Shown here in pieces: positions 1 to 10,246 of a stretch of DNA of 64,000 nucleotides. How positions within the stretch are numbered: position 1 is the stretch's first letter; each line of letters begins with the position of its first letter. The notes below the pieces were generated by a model. That model saw nothing but the letters and a program-made list of their open reading frames with translations, did no database searches and was not told where the DNA came from. This DNA is from Halothiobacillus neapolitanus c2 (lineage in GTDB: Bacteria > Pseudomonadota > Gammaproteobacteria > Halothiobacillales > Halothiobacillaceae): positions 825,501-889,500 of the forward strand of contig NC_013422.1 in NCBI RefSeq assembly GCF_000024765.1, in the 5' to 3' direction. Made by a program: the position numbers and the translations under genes.

Positions 1-650
1 CGATTGGTGGCATTATCTTTCCCAACCCGAACGCACCGACTGGGCGCTTACTTTCTTTGGTGGAAATTGAACGGATTGTTGCGGGGCAACCGGATGTGGT
101 CGTGGTGATCGACGAGGCATATATTGATTTTGGTGGCGAGTCGGCGGTTGCCCTGATCGATCGCTTTCCCAATGTTCTGGTGACGCAATCACTGTCCAAA
201 TCCCGTTCTTTGGCGGGTTTGCGCGTCGGATTGGCGCTGGGTCAGCCTGCTTTGATCGAGGCACTGGTGCGCGTCAAAGACAGTTTCAACTCCTATCCAC
301 TGGACCGTCTGGCCTTGGCGGGTGCGAAGGCAGCCTTCGAGGATGGAGCCTACTTTGCACAAACCTGCACACGCATTATCGATGCGAGGGAAGCACTGAC
401 CAAGGCGCTTGTATCGCGCGGTTTCACTGTGCTGCCATCCGGTGCCAATTTCGTTTTTGCACGCCATCCCAAGCAAGGTGGTGAGCAACTTTATCTTGGA
501 TTGCGCCAGCAGGGTGTGATGGTTCGTCACTTCAACAAGCCCCGAATTGCCGAATTTCTGCGGATCACGGTTGGAACGCCCGAAGAAAACCAGTGTCTTC
601 TCGCCGCACTTGATGTGGTGATGGGCATTGCGATGAGCGCGACTAATTGA
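1..650 (+). CDS. hisC: Histidinol-phosphate aminotransferase, C-terminal part (cut by window edge)
   Basis: PLP-dependent class I/II aminotransferase that converts imidazole-acetol phosphate to histidinol phosphate in histidine synthesis. The reading frame is open from base 3 and contains the family motif NPNAPTG (bases 27-47). It then shows DEAYIDF and the segment [14 protein letters not shown], whose lysine is the expected Schiff-base residue for PLP. The C-terminal part ends normally at TGA (648-650). The N-terminal third lies outside the window. What is seen fits HisC well; a related aminotransferase such as CobC is less likely because of the HisC-like [10 protein letters not shown] context. 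Confidence 0.88.
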   Translation, partial: IGGIIFPNPNAPTGRLLSLVEIERIVAGQPDVVVVIDEAYIDFGGESAVALIDRFPNVLVTQSLSKSRSLAGLRVGLALGQPALIEALVRVKDSFNSYPLDRLALAGAKAAFEDGAYFAQTCTRIIDAREALTKALVSRGFTVLPSGANFVFARHPKQGGEQLYLGLRQQGVMVRHFNKPRIAEFLRITVGTPEENQCLLAALDVVMGIAMSATN

Positions 651-735
651 GTTTTCGGTTTGTGTGGACGATGGTCTCCGCGCCCTTGGCGTGTTATGAT
701 CGCGTTCCATTTTTCGAACAGAAGATGGTTTCTAT

Positions 736-850
736 GGTGTTCCGTATTCGTCCCTTCGCGACAATGCGCCGTGAACCCCGCCAGGCCCGGAAGGGAGCAA
801 CGGTAACGGTTGCCTTGGGTGCCGGAGATCGGCGGGTGCGGGATGCCACC
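736..850 (+). ncRNA. ffs: Small signal recognition particle RNA (4.5S RNA)
   Basis: The hallmark SRP apical region is present: GCCAGGCCCGGAAGGGAGCA at 779-798, carrying the asymmetric and symmetric internal loops and the GGAA tetraloop that bind Ffh. The flanks pair as a long hairpin: GGTG at 736-739 with CACC at 847-850, and GTGAACCCC with the GGGTG side near 833. The length of about 115 nt matches the Gram-negative 4.5S form. It lies between hisC and dnaX; ffs next to dnaX is a recurrent arrangement in bacteria. End positions are approximate. Confidence 0.93.
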
Positions 851-888
851 TTCCCAAAATTCATTTCATTCAATTCGGCTGTTGCGCT

Positions 889-2664
889 ATGAGCTACCTC
901 GTGCTGGCGCGCAAATGGCGTCCCAAAAGCTTTGCCGAAATGGTTGGCCAAGGCCATGTCCTGCAAGCACTGACGAATGCGCTGGACCAAAGCCGTTTGC
1001 ACCATGCTTACCTGTTCACCGGCACTCGAGGCGTGGGCAAGACCACCGTCGCGCGAATTTTTGCCAAAGCGTTGAATTGCGAGCACGGCATATCCAGTAC
1101 GCCCTGTGGTGTATGCAGTGCCTGCGTTGAAATTGATCAGGGCCGCTTTGTCGATTTGATTGAAGTCGATGCCGCTTCGCGCACCGGTGTCGACGACACC
1201 CGTGACTTGCTTGAGAACGTGGCCTACGCGCCGGTGCGCGGTCGGTTCAAGATCTATCTGATCGACGAAGTGCATATGTTCTCGAAATCGAGCTTCAATG
1301 CGCTTTTGAAGACGCTTGAAGAACCGCCCGAACACGTCAAGTTCTTGTTGGCAACCACCGATCCGCAAAAACTACCTGTCACGGTGCTCTCCCGGTGCTT
1401 GCAGTTCAATTTGCGCGCCTTGCCGCTTTCTCAGATTCAGCAGCATCTGGCCGATGTTTTGCAAAAGGAAAACATTGCTTTTGAGCCGGCTGCCCTGCAC
1501 TTGATCGCTGAAGCGGCCAATGGCTCGATGCGGGACGCCTTGAGTCTGCTCGACCAGGCCATCGCATTCACCGGCGGCAAGCTCGATACGGTTCAGGTGA
1601 GCCAGATTTTGGGTTTGAGTGATCATCAAATCATCTGGGACATGATCGACGCGCTCTATCAGCAGTCGGCGGACCGGCTGTTTGCTCTGGTCGACGAAGC
1701 ACTGGATCGCGCGGTAGAGCCGGCGATTCTTCTGGCGCAGTTCATCGAGTCCATTCATCAGTTGGCGATGGGGCAGTGGATTCAATCCATGTCTGCTGCG
1801 GCCAACCCGCCCCCGGACGAATTGAAATCCATCGATCCCCAACTGCTGCAGTTGTGGTACCAAATCGCCACGACGGGCCGACGCGATATGGCCTGGTCGC
1901 CCAATGCACGGATCGGTCTTGAGATGACTTTGCTTCGTATGCTGGCATTTCAGCCGGGAGGCGAGGCTTCAAACGGCGCAGTTAAAGCGACAGAACCTGC
2001 TGCTGTCCATTCTTATCCCTCTGATTCACGCAGCGTGTCTGCTGCAAAGACAAAACCAGAACGGGTTGCTTCATCGATCACACAACCCGAATCCGAGCCC
2101 GAAACAAAGGCGCGTTTGCAAAAAAGTGCCGAGCATCGGGTCGCAGAACCGATGGTTGCGCAAACAATGCCGGTTCAGGACAAATCTGATCATGATGTGC
2201 CTGATCATTCTGGCCATGCGCGCGCCCAATTGACCGACCTGCCATGGCATGAATGGGTTGAGCGCATACCCGGTCAGCCGGGGCGGAACTTGGCTGATCG
2301 CTGTCACATCAATATTGTCGACGGGCAGATTCAACTTGTGGTCGCCCCTCAATATGAAGTCATTGCCAATGCCCGTGCGCGGGAAAGTTTGCTTTCTCAG
2401 CTTTCTAAACTGGCCGATACTTCAAAGGTAAAAATTATTATCGGGCAGAACGATACGGCATCTGACCGAGCCACATCCGAAATATCAGCCCAGGCGGCCA
2501 TCACACCCGCCGAACGCAGAAATCAGGAAGAGATCAATCTGCAGCAGCAACGAAGACAGAGCGTTGTGCAACATCCCGTTGTGCAACTGCTGCAAGAACA
2601 AGCCGGGGCTCAACTCGTTGAAGAAAGTATTCTTCCTCGTGATGGCCAATCAGACCCCGCATAA
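889..2664 (+). CDS. dnaX: DNA polymerase III subunits gamma and tau
   Basis: Clamp-loader ATPase of the replicative polymerase. The 591-residue protein opens with the standard YLVLARKWRPKSFAEMVGQ segment, then Walker A GTRGVGKTT (about residue 45) and a four-cysteine zinc module with Cys-x8-Cys-x2-Cys spacing in CEHGISSTPCGVCSAC. The Walker B/DEVH-type motif LIDEVHMFS and sensor segment LATTDPQKLPVTVLSRC follow. After about residue 360 comes a low-complexity linker, then a tau-type C-terminal domain. Start ATG 889 follows the SRP RNA by 38 bases. I found no A AAA AAG slippery heptamer in frame, so a gamma form made by E. coli-style frameshifting is not supported. Confidence 0.97.
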   Translation: MSYLVLARKWRPKSFAEMVGQGHVLQALTNALDQSRLHHAYLFTGTRGVGKTTVARIFAKALNCEHGISSTPCGVCSACVEIDQGRFVDLIEVDAASRTGVDDTRDLLENVAYAPVRGRFKIYLIDEVHMFSKSSFNALLKTLEEPPEHVKFLLATTDPQKLPVTVLSRCLQFNLRALPLSQIQQHLADVLQKENIAFEPAALHLIAEAANGSMRDALSLLDQAIAFTGGKLDTVQVSQILGLSDHQIIWDMIDALYQQSADRLFALVDEALDRAVEPAILLAQFIESIHQLAMGQWIQSMSAAANPPPDELKSIDPQLLQLWYQIATTGRRDMAWSPNARIGLEMTLLRMLAFQPGGEASNGAVKATEPAAVHSYPSDSRSVSAAKTKPERVASSITQPESEPETKARLQKSAEHRVAEPMVAQTMPVQDKSDHDVPDHSGHARAQLTDLPWHEWVERIPGQPGRNLADRCHINIVDGQIQLVVAPQYEVIANARARESLLSQLSKLADTSKVKIIIGQNDTASDRATSEISAQAAITPAERRNQEEINLQQQRRQSVVQHPVVQLLQEQAGAQLVEESILPRDGQSDPA

Positions 2665-2705
2665 AACACTGATCGAATACAAACCCTACAGAGGAGAATT
2701 AAGCC

Positions 2706-3032
2706 ATGATGAAAGGCGGAATCGGCAATTTGATGAAACAAGCCCAGCAGATGCAGGAAAAGATGCAGCGCATGCAGGAAGAGGTTGCCAAAATCGAAGT
2801 GACGGGAGAATCCGGTGCCGGTCTGGTCAAGGTCACCATGACCGGTAAGCATGAAGTGCGTCGACTGGTTATTGACGACAGCCTGATGGGCGATGACAAG
2901 GAAATGCTGGAAGATCTGATTGCCGCAGCTGTGAACGATGCCGTACGTCGGGTCGAACACAATCAACAAGAAATGATGTCCAGTGTCACGGCGGGCATGA
3001 ACCTGCCAGCGGGCATGAAGCTGCCTTTCTGA
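2706..3032 (+). CDS. ybaB: YbaB/EbfC-family nucleoid-associated protein
   Basis: Small DNA-binding protein (108 residues) of the YbaB/EbfC family, which binds DNA as a dimer and is very often encoded between dnaX and recR, as here. The N-terminal half is a methionine- and glutamine-rich helix ([17 protein letters not shown]). The family core follows ([19 protein letters not shown]), then the second helix with [17 protein letters not shown] good ribosome binding site (AGAGGAGAA, 2690-2698) precedes ATG 2706. recR starts 10 bases downstream, so co-translation is likely. Confidence 0.95.
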   Translation: MMKGGIGNLMKQAQQMQEKMQRMQEEVAKIEVTGESGAGLVKVTMTGKHEVRRLVIDDSLMGDDKEMLEDLIAAAVNDAVRRVEHNQQEMMSSVTAGMNLPAGMKLPF

Positions 3033-3042
3033 TCCTGCCCAC

Positions 3043-3636
3043 ATGTTCTCGCCCAAGTTCGTCGCATTGGTCCAGGCCCTGAGGGGATTGCCTTCGGTCG
3101 GGCAGAAAACAGCTCAGCGCATGGCTTTGCAGTTGCTCGAACATGACCGGGAAGGGGCGGCCCAACTTGCAAGGGCGATCGTTGCGGCGCTTGAGGGTAT
3201 CGGTCGCTGCGAATCCTGCCGCATATTTTCTGAAACGCCGGTTTGCCCGGTTTGCGCGGATAACCACAGAGATGCGACACAGCTCTGCATTGTCGAATCA
3301 CCGACCGATTGGTTGGCGATTGAACAATCCGGTGCATACCAGGGGCTGTACTTTATCCTGTCGGGCCATTTATCACCCTTGGATGGCATCGGCCCAGAAG
3401 ACATCGGTATTCCCGAATTGATGAACCGATTGGCAAACAGCCCGGTTGAAGAAATCATCATGGCGACAAGCGCGACGATCGAAGGTGAAGCCACCGCAGG
3501 CTACATCATGGATCGGGTTGATCCTGCACGCTACAAGGTAACTCGACTGGCACAGGGCGTGCCCATGGGGGGAGAGCTGGAATACCTCGATGCCCAAACA
3601 TTGAGTCTGGCGCTTAAATCAAGGCGTTCCGTATAA
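3043..3636 (+). CDS. recR: Recombination mediator RecR
   Basis: RecR acts with RecF and RecO to load RecA on SSB-coated gaps. The 197-residue protein has the expected order of parts. The helix-hairpin-helix is LRGLPSVGQKTAQRMALQLL. The four-cysteine zinc finger is formed by CESC and CPVC. The Toprim domain begins LCIVESPTDWLAIE and contains the acidic/glycine segment HLSPLDGIGP. The Walker-B-like C-terminal region has ARGVP-type residues (TRLAQGVPMGGELEYLD). Length matches the family. It is the third gene of the dnaX-ybaB-recR unit. A convergent PilZ gene ends 26 bases further on, and no terminator hairpin is obvious in that short gap. Confidence 0.97.
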   Translation: MFSPKFVALVQALRGLPSVGQKTAQRMALQLLEHDREGAAQLARAIVAALEGIGRCESCRIFSETPVCPVCADNHRDATQLCIVESPTDWLAIEQSGAYQGLYFILSGHLSPLDGIGPEDIGIPELMNRLANSPVEEIIMATSATIEGEATAGYIMDRVDPARYKVTRLAQGVPMGGELEYLDAQTLSLALKSRRSV

Positions 3637-3662
3637 GCGCCAGTATTGTAGTCACAAACCTT

Positions 3663-4034
3663 TCAAGCGATATATAACGCTCTCCAATCGTGGTAATCCT
3701 TGTTTCTACGATCAAACTGAATTTCTATCCCAGCGTTGTATTCAGGTTCGCCCTGATCGTCCGATGACTTTTCGCACCAAGTGATCTTGCCGTTCATGAA
3801 GAACACGTTGTTGTCATTTACGGTGCAAACGGAAAGTTGAACAGGCAGGTTCAATTCAAGCGCGTTTTTTGTGGAAATGTTCAGTCCATTGGCACTGACA
3901 TCAATGATTTCTGCATTGAATATCTCAAAAGGCGGCGTCATGCATTTCAGTAAAACCTTGCCCCTGACCTTGATTCGGTTGAAATCCCGTCTGTCTTGAT
4001 TGTTATCGATTTGTGATGGGTTGCCGGCATCCAT
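3663..4034 (-). CDS. PilZ-domain protein, putative cyclic-di-GMP receptor
   Basis: A stand-alone PilZ domain of 123 residues. The two ligand-binding signatures of PilZ are both intact: an RxxxR motif in DRRDFNRIKV near the N-terminus and a (D/N)xSxxG motif in DVSANGLNI about 35 residues later. The following beta strands contain typical PilZ residues (VQLSVCTVNDN, GKITWC). The start ATG (4032-4034) abuts the stop codon of the upstream DUF1631 gene with no intervening base, so translation is probably coupled. Position at the end of the glgB-glgA-DUF1631 unit suggests a role tied to that unit. Cyclic-di-GMP binding is family knowledge, not shown here. Confidence 0.88.
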   Translation of the reverse strand: MDAGNPSQIDNNQDRRDFNRIKVRGKVLLKCMTPPFEIFNAEIIDVSANGLNISTKNALELNLPVQLSVCTVNDNNVFFMNGKITWCEKSSDDQGEPEYNAGIEIQFDRRNKDYHDWRALYIA

Positions 4035-6209
4035 TTATATTAAGCCCTCTGATTTGATCGTATCCAGAAGCTGTTGTTTTGCGCTGTTGTAATTTGGATT
4101 ATCAAAGACGGGGTTACTCCGGTTTTCGAGTAGATCGCTGATAAATTGGGCGATGGGAAGGACGAGCGTTATCTCCCCGTTTCTATTGGCGAAACTGACA
4201 ATTTTAAGTTCCATGTTGACCTTGCTGGCTTTCAGGCGCCTTAGCGCAGCATCATCAGAGGTATAAATCTGAAGCCACTCATTGTTAAGAATATGCCTAT
4301 CCAGAAACTGTTTGATTCGTGGATCGGAGCACAAGTTTTCGTAAGGTGATGGTTCAGGCTCCGGTTGATTCGTTTCCTCGACCGGTACAGCAGCGTCTGT
4401 CTTTGGCACGTCGACTTCCGCTGAGCGACCATCATTAGCCTCGATGCCGTTCTTGTGCGCTTGAGGCAAAGGTATGCTGGATACCTTTGCTGCGTTTTTT
4501 AATTCAGCAGCCTCCACTTGTTCGACAACAGACTCCGAGTTGAGTTGGTCGATATTTGAGGTAGCTTGGGTTTCGCGTTCCTCTTCCTTGCGTTTCTGAA
4601 TTATCGAAAATTGGGTGCGTTTGTTTTTCAGATAGGTTAAATAATGATCAGCGGCTGTTTTCTGCACCGCAACCTTGAAGAAGTCATCGCCGAGAATAGG
4701 GTGTTTAATCAGCTCTTTAACCTTGCTTTCAACAATCAAAACATCCCGGATGTCGCTGGCGCTTTTGACTTCTAACTGAATAACGTTGTCGAGGACTGCC
4801 AGAGCTTCTTTCCATTCATCACACTGTCGCCCATGTGTCATGAGAACGTGGATCATGAATGGATTCAGCACCTTTGCCAAAAAGGCACTGGCCTCGTCAG
4901 AAAGTAACGCAGCACCGATAGCGCTATTGATGATGAAAGTAATGCGGTTTCGGCTTCTGGTGGTTATCGAAGAGCTTAACGAGTGATTGCCCGCGCGTGG
5001 CGCCGCAACATGTCCTAGCTCATTGTTTTCAATCCCATCCAGCTCCTCAGACAACGTCTCAAATGCAGGTGTTTCTTTAGACGATGTTGATCGAATGAAG
5101 GATTTTACCGAATTCGCGATTTTTTTTATGTCATCTGTGCTGAGGTAAGGGTCTGAACCAAGCATGACCAATTTGTTGAGGACTTCGCGGGCAGGGTTTT
5201 TGAGGTTGCTGAAAAAATCAGTATCCGTAAATGCGGTATTCAGAACTATGGCTTGTAAGGATATCGCCTGATTTTTAATAATCGGGTTTATATCGTTGTT
5301 ATTAATCAGATCAGAGAGAATGGCACCGGCGAGCGTGATTATTTCCTGGTCATGACTATGCAGCTCGGTTTTCGATTGCAGACTGGGGTGTGATTTTCTG
5401 AAACGCTCAATAACCGCCTCAATGAGGTTTTTCGGTGACCATGATGATTTGGATTGAAGAAATACGTCTTTGTTATCAACCGATGACTTAAGGAAATTCT
5501 GAAGTTCTTCCGAGGAAATCCTTGAGTGTTCGTTCAGTTGTTCCTGAATGAGCGATTCGCTGTCCGAGATGGCATCGATCAATGACTCAAGCTCTGACCG
5601 TTGTGGGGGGCGTTTGCTTTTGACCTCGGGAAGCACGCCAGATTGAATCAGCAGGTCATTGAGCAAAATATAGAGCGGTTCTAATTTATATAGAACATGG
5701 GTTCCGAGTGAACGGATCAGACTGTCTCTAATATCACTTTGGAAGTGATGACTCGCTTTTATAAAGCCATAGGTGATTGAAGAAACGGTGTACAAATGTT
5801 GGGGGAAGCTTTCTTTCTCAGTCAGATTCAGGCTTTTGATCCTCGATTCATATTGCGCGTGTTCTATGCCATATTTTGCTTTAGCGTGCGCAATCATGTC
5901 CTCCATCTGCAGCGCTAAAGATCGGTTCTGAACGACGCTCGCCCAATTGATCTGGTTCAGAATCGGATTGCTTTCCCTAATAACAGAGTAAAGCGTTTCT
6001 TCGAAATCGTTCCTGCTGTTTTTAAGTTGGGCGATTTTTTCGAATAGCTCTGATTTGTCGTGCTGATTTGAGGTGTGATCAGCACGAGTAAACAGCTTCT
6101 TTTCTATTTCGTTAAAAAGGCTGTTTAACGCGCTATCCAATGCCGACTTCGCGAGTCGATCAAGTTCACCCCTAAGTTCTTCAGTGTTCGTGTTGACTCG
6201 ATTCATCAT
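4035..6209 (-). CDS. DUF1631-family protein of unknown function
   Basis: A large mostly helical, charged, apparently cytosolic protein of 724 residues with no signal peptide or membrane segment. Segments such as NPAREVLNKLVMLG and WKEALAVLDNVIQL resemble the DUF1631 family, whose biochemical role is unknown. Members often neighbour or functionally accompany PilZ proteins, as here. A low-complexity Glu/Pro-rich linker around residues 560-630 separates the main part from a short C-terminal domain. An upstream in-frame GTG at 6260 is open, but ATG 6209 has the better ribosome binding site (AAGGA, 8 bases upstream), so that start is chosen. Either way the gene overlaps the end of glgA (stop at 6181). 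Confidence 0.7.
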   Translation of the reverse strand: MMNRVNTNTEELRGELDRLAKSALDSALNSLFNEIEKKLFTRADHTSNQHDKSELFEKIAQLKNSRNDFEETLYSVIRESNPILNQINWASVVQNRSLALQMEDMIAHAKAKYGIEHAQYESRIKSLNLTEKESFPQHLYTVSSITYGFIKASHHFQSDIRDSLIRSLGTHVLYKLEPLYILLNDLLIQSGVLPEVKSKRPPQRSELESLIDAISDSESLIQEQLNEHSRISSEELQNFLKSSVDNKDVFLQSKSSWSPKNLIEAVIERFRKSHPSLQSKTELHSHDQEIITLAGAILSDLINNNDINPIIKNQAISLQAIVLNTAFTDTDFFSNLKNPAREVLNKLVMLGSDPYLSTDDIKKIANSVKSFIRSTSSKETPAFETLSEELDGIENNELGHVAAPRAGNHSLSSSITTRSRNRITFIINSAIGAALLSDEASAFLAKVLNPFMIHVLMTHGRQCDEWKEALAVLDNVIQLEVKSASDIRDVLIVESKVKELIKHPILGDDFFKVAVQKTAADHYLTYLKNKRTQFSIIQKRKEEERETQATSNIDQLNSESVVEQVEAAELKNAAKVSSIPLPQAHKNGIEANDGRSAEVDVPKTDAAVPVEETNQPEPEPSPYENLCSDPRIKQFLDRHILNNEWLQIYTSDDAALRRLKASKVNMELKIVSFANRNGEITLVLPIAQFISDLLENRSNPVFDNPNYNSAKQQLLDTIKSEGLI

Positions 6210-7650
6210 GGGTCTGTTCCTTGAGTGCTGCAGAATAAATTTTTTTATATTCTTTGGCACTGGTTATCCATCCGAAATCCTTTTGCATTCCTTGTTGCTG
6301 GATTTTTCTGTATAAGTCTCGATCTTTGTAAATTTCCATGAAATACCCGATCGCCCAGTGGATGGCGGAAACATCCAGATGGTCGATCACAATACCGGAA
6401 GCGGAACCATCCTTAATACTTTCTGGCGTGATATGCGTGACAGTATCAGCAAGGCCGCCAACCCGGTGAACAATCGGCAGGGCGCCGTATCGTAGGCTGT
6501 ACATTTGATTTAGGCCGCAGGGTTCGAAACGGCTAGGCATGATGAACGCGTCACCAGCGGCTTCAAGCCGGTGCGCCAACTTCTCGTCATAGCCGATGAC
6601 AACAGCGATCCGATCTGGGTTCTTCTCAGCGAGGCTACGTAAGGCGTGTTCAAACCGGTGTTCTCCCGCGCCCAAAATAACGAACTGTACCTGCGCGCTT
6701 CCCAATGTTTCAATTGCCTGGATGAGCAGATCGATTCCTTTTTGCTCGACCAACCGACCGACATGGGTAATGAGCGGTATGTTCCCGTCGATCGTGAGGC
6801 CGAATTCGTGTTGAATGCTCTCCTTGATGATCGCCTTTCCGGTCATATCTGATGTGCTGAATGGCTTTTCAAGCAATGGGTCGGTTTGAGGGTTCCAGTC
6901 TTCACCAATACCGTTAAGGATTCCCTTCAGTCGATCCTGTTTATGATGGAGTAGGCCATCGAGCCCGTATCCGAACTCCGGCGACTGGATTTCCTGCGCA
7001 TAGGTGTTGCTAACTGTGGTGACGAATTTCGAAAAGACGATGCCGGCTTTCATGAAGGACATATTCCCCCAATATTCCAGCGCATCCGGGCGCCAGAGAG
7101 ACCAGGGCAGGCCCAATCGTTCGAAAGTCGGACGATCGAATACCCCTTGATAAGCCAGATTATGAATGGTGAAAATATTTTTTGGCGAACTGCTTTCAGA
7201 GAGTAGTGCCGGAATCAATCCTGTTTGCCAATCGTTGCTGTGGATGATGTCCGGCTTCCATGCATCACCGAAAAGTCCGGTGGACAGGGCGACAACAGCC
7301 CGACAAAACAAGCCAAACCGATCCGGATTGTCGTGCCAATTGTTGCCGTCCGGCCCTATATAGGGGTTCCCCTGACGTGCTGAAAAAACCGGATGATCGA
7401 CCAAGTAGACCAGATGCCCAGTGTTCAAGTTGGCAAGGTTGATCTTTACGGGTTGTCCCAAAATTTCTTTTTGACCAATTTGGATTTCAGATTCAATTAA
7501 ATCAGTTTTGATGTTGGCATATCTTGGTAAGACAACGCGCACATCCACGCCCACTTGGCTTAAAGCCAGTGGGAGTGCACCGGATACATCGGCGAGCCCA
7601 CCGGTTTTGATCAATGGGAACATTTCGCTCGTGGCAAAAAGAACGTTCAT
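6181..7650 (-). CDS. glgA: Glycogen synthase (ADP-glucose type, GT5)
   Basis: Transfers glucose from ADP-glucose to the growing alpha-1,4-glucan. The 489-residue protein has the ADP-glucose-binding KTGGLAD signature at its N-terminus (IKTGGLADVSGALPLAL). A HSNDWQTGLIP motif and the THVGRLVEQKGIDLLIQA start of the second Rossmann domain follow. The C-terminal catalytic segment is SRFEPCGLNQMYSLRYGALP, which carries the conserved glutamate. Length is normal for GlgA. It lies 16 bases after glgB, and its 3' end overlaps the start of the DUF1631 gene. The window therefore shows a four-gene leftward unit, with the substrate made by glgC in the divergent unit. Confidence 0.97.
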   Translation of the reverse strand: MNVLFATSEMFPLIKTGGLADVSGALPLALSQVGVDVRVVLPRYANIKTDLIESEIQIGQKEILGQPVKINLANLNTGHLVYLVDHPVFSARQGNPYIGPDGNNWHDNPDRFGLFCRAVVALSTGLFGDAWKPDIIHSNDWQTGLIPALLSESSSPKNIFTIHNLAYQGVFDRPTFERLGLPWSLWRPDALEYWGNMSFMKAGIVFSKFVTTVSNTYAQEIQSPEFGYGLDGLLHHKQDRLKGILNGIGEDWNPQTDPLLEKPFSTSDMTGKAIIKESIQHEFGLTIDGNIPLITHVGRLVEQKGIDLLIQAIETLGSAQVQFVILGAGEHRFEHALRSLAEKNPDRIAVVIGYDEKLAHRLEAAGDAFIMPSRFEPCGLNQMYSLRYGALPIVHRVGGLADTVTHITPESIKDGSASGIVIDHLDVSAIHWAIGYFMEIYKDRDLYRKIQQQGMQKDFGWITSAKEYKKIYSAALKEQTHDESSQHEH

Positions 7651-7666
7651 TATTCTGTTTGATCTC

Positions 7667-9832
7667 TCAATTTATTCTGATCATCAGGGCGCCAAGTGGC
7701 GGTAGTGTCAGTTCTATATGGCCACTTTGACCATTATAAGGACTGTTTTTGTGGTGAGTTAATTCCAATGCGGTGGCTGAGCCGCCATAAACAGACTCGT
7801 CGGAATTGAATACTATATTCAACCGGTCGGTATTCGGTATGCCGATTTTGTAGTTCTGTCTGACGACGGGCGTGAAATTAAGTATGGTCAGGATGCTCTG
7901 GCCTTTGGCGTGCCTGAAAAAACTGATGACTGAGTTCTGGCGGTCGTTACAGTCGTTCCATGAAAACCCGCATCCTTCAAAATCATGGTAATGCAGTGCC
8001 ACTTCATTTTTATAGAGGTGATTGAGTGCCGTGCTGAGTTGACTGATGCCTTGATGGAGTTTGTATTCAAGCATCCACCAGTCGAGTTGCTTGGCATGAT
8101 TCCACTCGTTGCCCTGGCCGAATTCGCAGCCCATGAACAGGAGTTTCTTTCCTGGATAGGCGCATTGGTAGGCCAGAAGAAGGCGAAGATTGGCGAATTT
8201 CTGCCATTCGTCACCGGGCATTTTGTTCAGCAACGAGCCTTTACCATGCACGACTTCATCGTGCGAAAAGGGAAGGACGAAGTTCTCCGTGAAGGTGTAG
8301 AGCAGGCCGAATGTAAGATTGTTGTGGTGATATTGCCGGTTGATGGGGTCTTCCTGAAAGTATTTCAGCGTGTCATTCATCCAGCCCATGTTCCATTTCA
8401 ATGCGAATCCAAGCCCGCCGACCTCGGGCGGCCTGGACACCAATGGCCAGGCGGTGGATTCTTCCGCCATCATCAAGGCGCCGGGGTTCCGGCTTTGTGT
8501 CACATGGTTCAGTGCACGAAGAAAATCAATGGCCTCCAAGTTTTCGCGCCCGCCGTAGGCGTTCGGCAGCCAATCGCCATGTTCGCGTGAATAATCGAGA
8601 TACAGCATGGATGCCACAGCATCGACACGCAGGCCATCGAGATGCATTTCTTCGAGCCAGTACAGGGCGGAAGCAATCAAAAAATTGCTGACCTCCTTGC
8701 GCCCGTAATTGAAGATCAGGGTACCCCAGTCACGGTGTTCCCCGCGCCTTGGGTCCTCGTGCTCATAAAGTGCCGTGCCATCGAAGCGGGCGAGGGCAAA
8801 CTCATCGCGGGGAAAGTGAGCCGGAACCCAGTCAAGAATAATGCCTATGCCTGCTTCGTGTGCCTTGTTGACGAACTGCTTGAATTGTTCCGGCGTGCCG
8901 AAACGGGAGGTCGGCGCGAAATAGCCTGTGGTTTGATAACCCCATGAGCCATCGAAGGGGTGCTCCGTGATGGGCAGCAATTCAATGTGAGTGTAACCGC
9001 GCTCTTTAACATACGGAATCAGTTGCTCCGCCAATTCCGCGTAGGTTGGGAATTGTTTGCCCGTCAGTTTCCAAGAACCTAAGTGAACTTCATAGACATT
9101 CATCGGGGCGTGCATCCAGTCGTTTTGCTCGCGCGCCTTGAGCCAGAATTGATCCGTCCACTGGAATTCTTCGTCACTGACTACCTTGGCGGCCGTATTG
9201 GGGCGAAGTTCAAAGCTGCGGCCAAAGGGATCAGTGCGAACGCTGGTGGCCTGAGTATCTCTGTTTTTGATTTCAAACTTATAAAAATCGCCGGCAGAAA
9301 GGCCCGGGATAAACAACTCCCAAACGCCACTACTGATGCGATTGCGCATCGGATGGCGGCGGCCATCCCAGTTGTTGAAATCGCCCACGACGCTGACGCG
9401 GCTGGCATTGGGAGCCCATACGGCGAATGTTACGCCCTCCACGCCGTCAATGGTGATGACATGTGCGCCCAGCACTTTCCACAGGTCGTAGTGCTTGCCT
9501 TCGCCGAATAAGTACAAGTCGAGTTCGCCGAGTACTGGCCCGAAGCTGTAGGGATCCGTGATCTGGTACTTGTGGTGTTCAGCAGTTTCGATTTCCAGAA
9601 CCGGGTGAAGAGGCAGCAAGTCCTCGGTGAAGAGCCCAGCAAATACACCGGGGAAGTCGGCATCGGCTGTCAATTCAAGCCACTCGCCATGAGTGCTCAA
9701 TATCCTGATGTGTTCGGCCTGCGGCTGGTAGGTGTGAAAGCGGCATTTGCCCTCGCCAAGTGGATGGCGGCCTAGCAAGGAAAACGGATCATGCATTCTC
9801 GATTCGATAATGGGTTGAAAATCTAACTGCAT
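7667..9832 (-). CDS. glgB: 1,4-alpha-glucan branching enzyme (GH13)
   Basis: Introduces alpha-1,6 branches into glycogen. The 721-residue protein has a long N-terminal region, the CBM48 domain ([20 protein letters not shown]), and a GH13 barrel. The catalytic parts are visible: [18 protein letters not shown] (nucleophile Asp), [10 protein letters not shown] (acid Glu) and [13 protein letters not shown] (transition-state Asp). The chosen start is ATG 9832, because AAGGA lies 8 bases upstream; a TTG one codon earlier is possible. It is the first gene of the leftward unit and is divergent from glgC across a region of about 410 bases. Confidence 0.97.
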   Translation of the reverse strand: MQLDFQPIIESRMHDPFSLLGRHPLGEGKCRFHTYQPQAEHIRILSTHGEWLELTADADFPGVFAGLFTEDLLPLHPVLEIETAEHHKYQITDPYSFGPVLGELDLYLFGEGKHYDLWKVLGAHVITIDGVEGVTFAVWAPNASRVSVVGDFNNWDGRRHPMRNRISSGVWELFIPGLSAGDFYKFEIKNRDTQATSVRTDPFGRSFELRPNTAAKVVSDEEFQWTDQFWLKAREQNDWMHAPMNVYEVHLGSWKLTGKQFPTYAELAEQLIPYVKERGYTHIELLPITEHPFDGSWGYQTTGYFAPTSRFGTPEQFKQFVNKAHEAGIGIILDWVPAHFPRDEFALARFDGTALYEHEDPRRGEHRDWGTLIFNYGRKEVSNFLIASALYWLEEMHLDGLRVDAVASMLYLDYSREHGDWLPNAYGGRENLEAIDFLRALNHVTQSRNPGALMMAEESTAWPLVSRPPEVGGLGFALKWNMGWMNDTLKYFQEDPINRQYHHNNLTFGLLYTFTENFVLPFSHDEVVHGKGSLLNKMPGDEWQKFANLRLLLAYQCAYPGKKLLFMGCEFGQGNEWNHAKQLDWWMLEYKLHQGISQLSTALNHLYKNEVALHYHDFEGCGFSWNDCNDRQNSVISFFRHAKGQSILTILNFTPVVRQNYKIGIPNTDRLNIVFNSDESVYGGSATALELTHHKNSPYNGQSGHIELTLPPLGALMIRIN

Positions 9833-10246
9833 CAATGGGTTCCTTGTTTTAGCACGAATGGTTCACGTCGGCTTCATCGAACAAAGGTATCCCTTATGGT
9901 GAAACTGTTCAACTCTCGTATTGCCCGCGGCTTTAAGGCTTGTGATTTGCAAATAAACCGGTGAGTTAAAACCGTCGGTAAATTTCATATATGAACGCCT
10001 TGAGTTGCTTGTTGCGATCTTGGTTTGAGCCAAGTCGTCGATCATCCATCATTTTGTAGTGAAAATGAGGTGGAATTTATTTTCCATTTTGGCTTGACGG
10101 TCATGTTCCAAGGGTAGGATTATGGGACCGAGTGCCTGAATGAAGAGAGTTTATGGTCAGTGGTCAGTGATCAATTCGTTGTGAACATGAGGTCGTAACG
10201 TTTCCAGTTGACTATCTTTAATTGATTGATATAGGGATACTTTTTT
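9833..10246. promoter_or_regulatory. Divergent intergenic region between glgB and glgC
   Basis: This 414-base gene-free stretch must hold the promoters of both glycogen units. A weak sigma-70-like pair reading toward glgC is TTGACG (10093-10098) with TAGGAT 15 bases later (10114-10119), which is a short spacing. A 7-base tandem repeat (GGTCAGT unit) lies at 10154-10173, close to the glgC start, and could be an operator. I see no convincing coding sequence. The promoter positions are inference only. Confidence 0.35.

Noticed and set aside
889-2664. Programmed frameshift in dnaX to make gamma
   Set aside because: The only A run near the expected place reads CAA AAA AGT in frame, which is not the A AAA AAG slippery arrangement, and no suitable downstream hairpin was evident.
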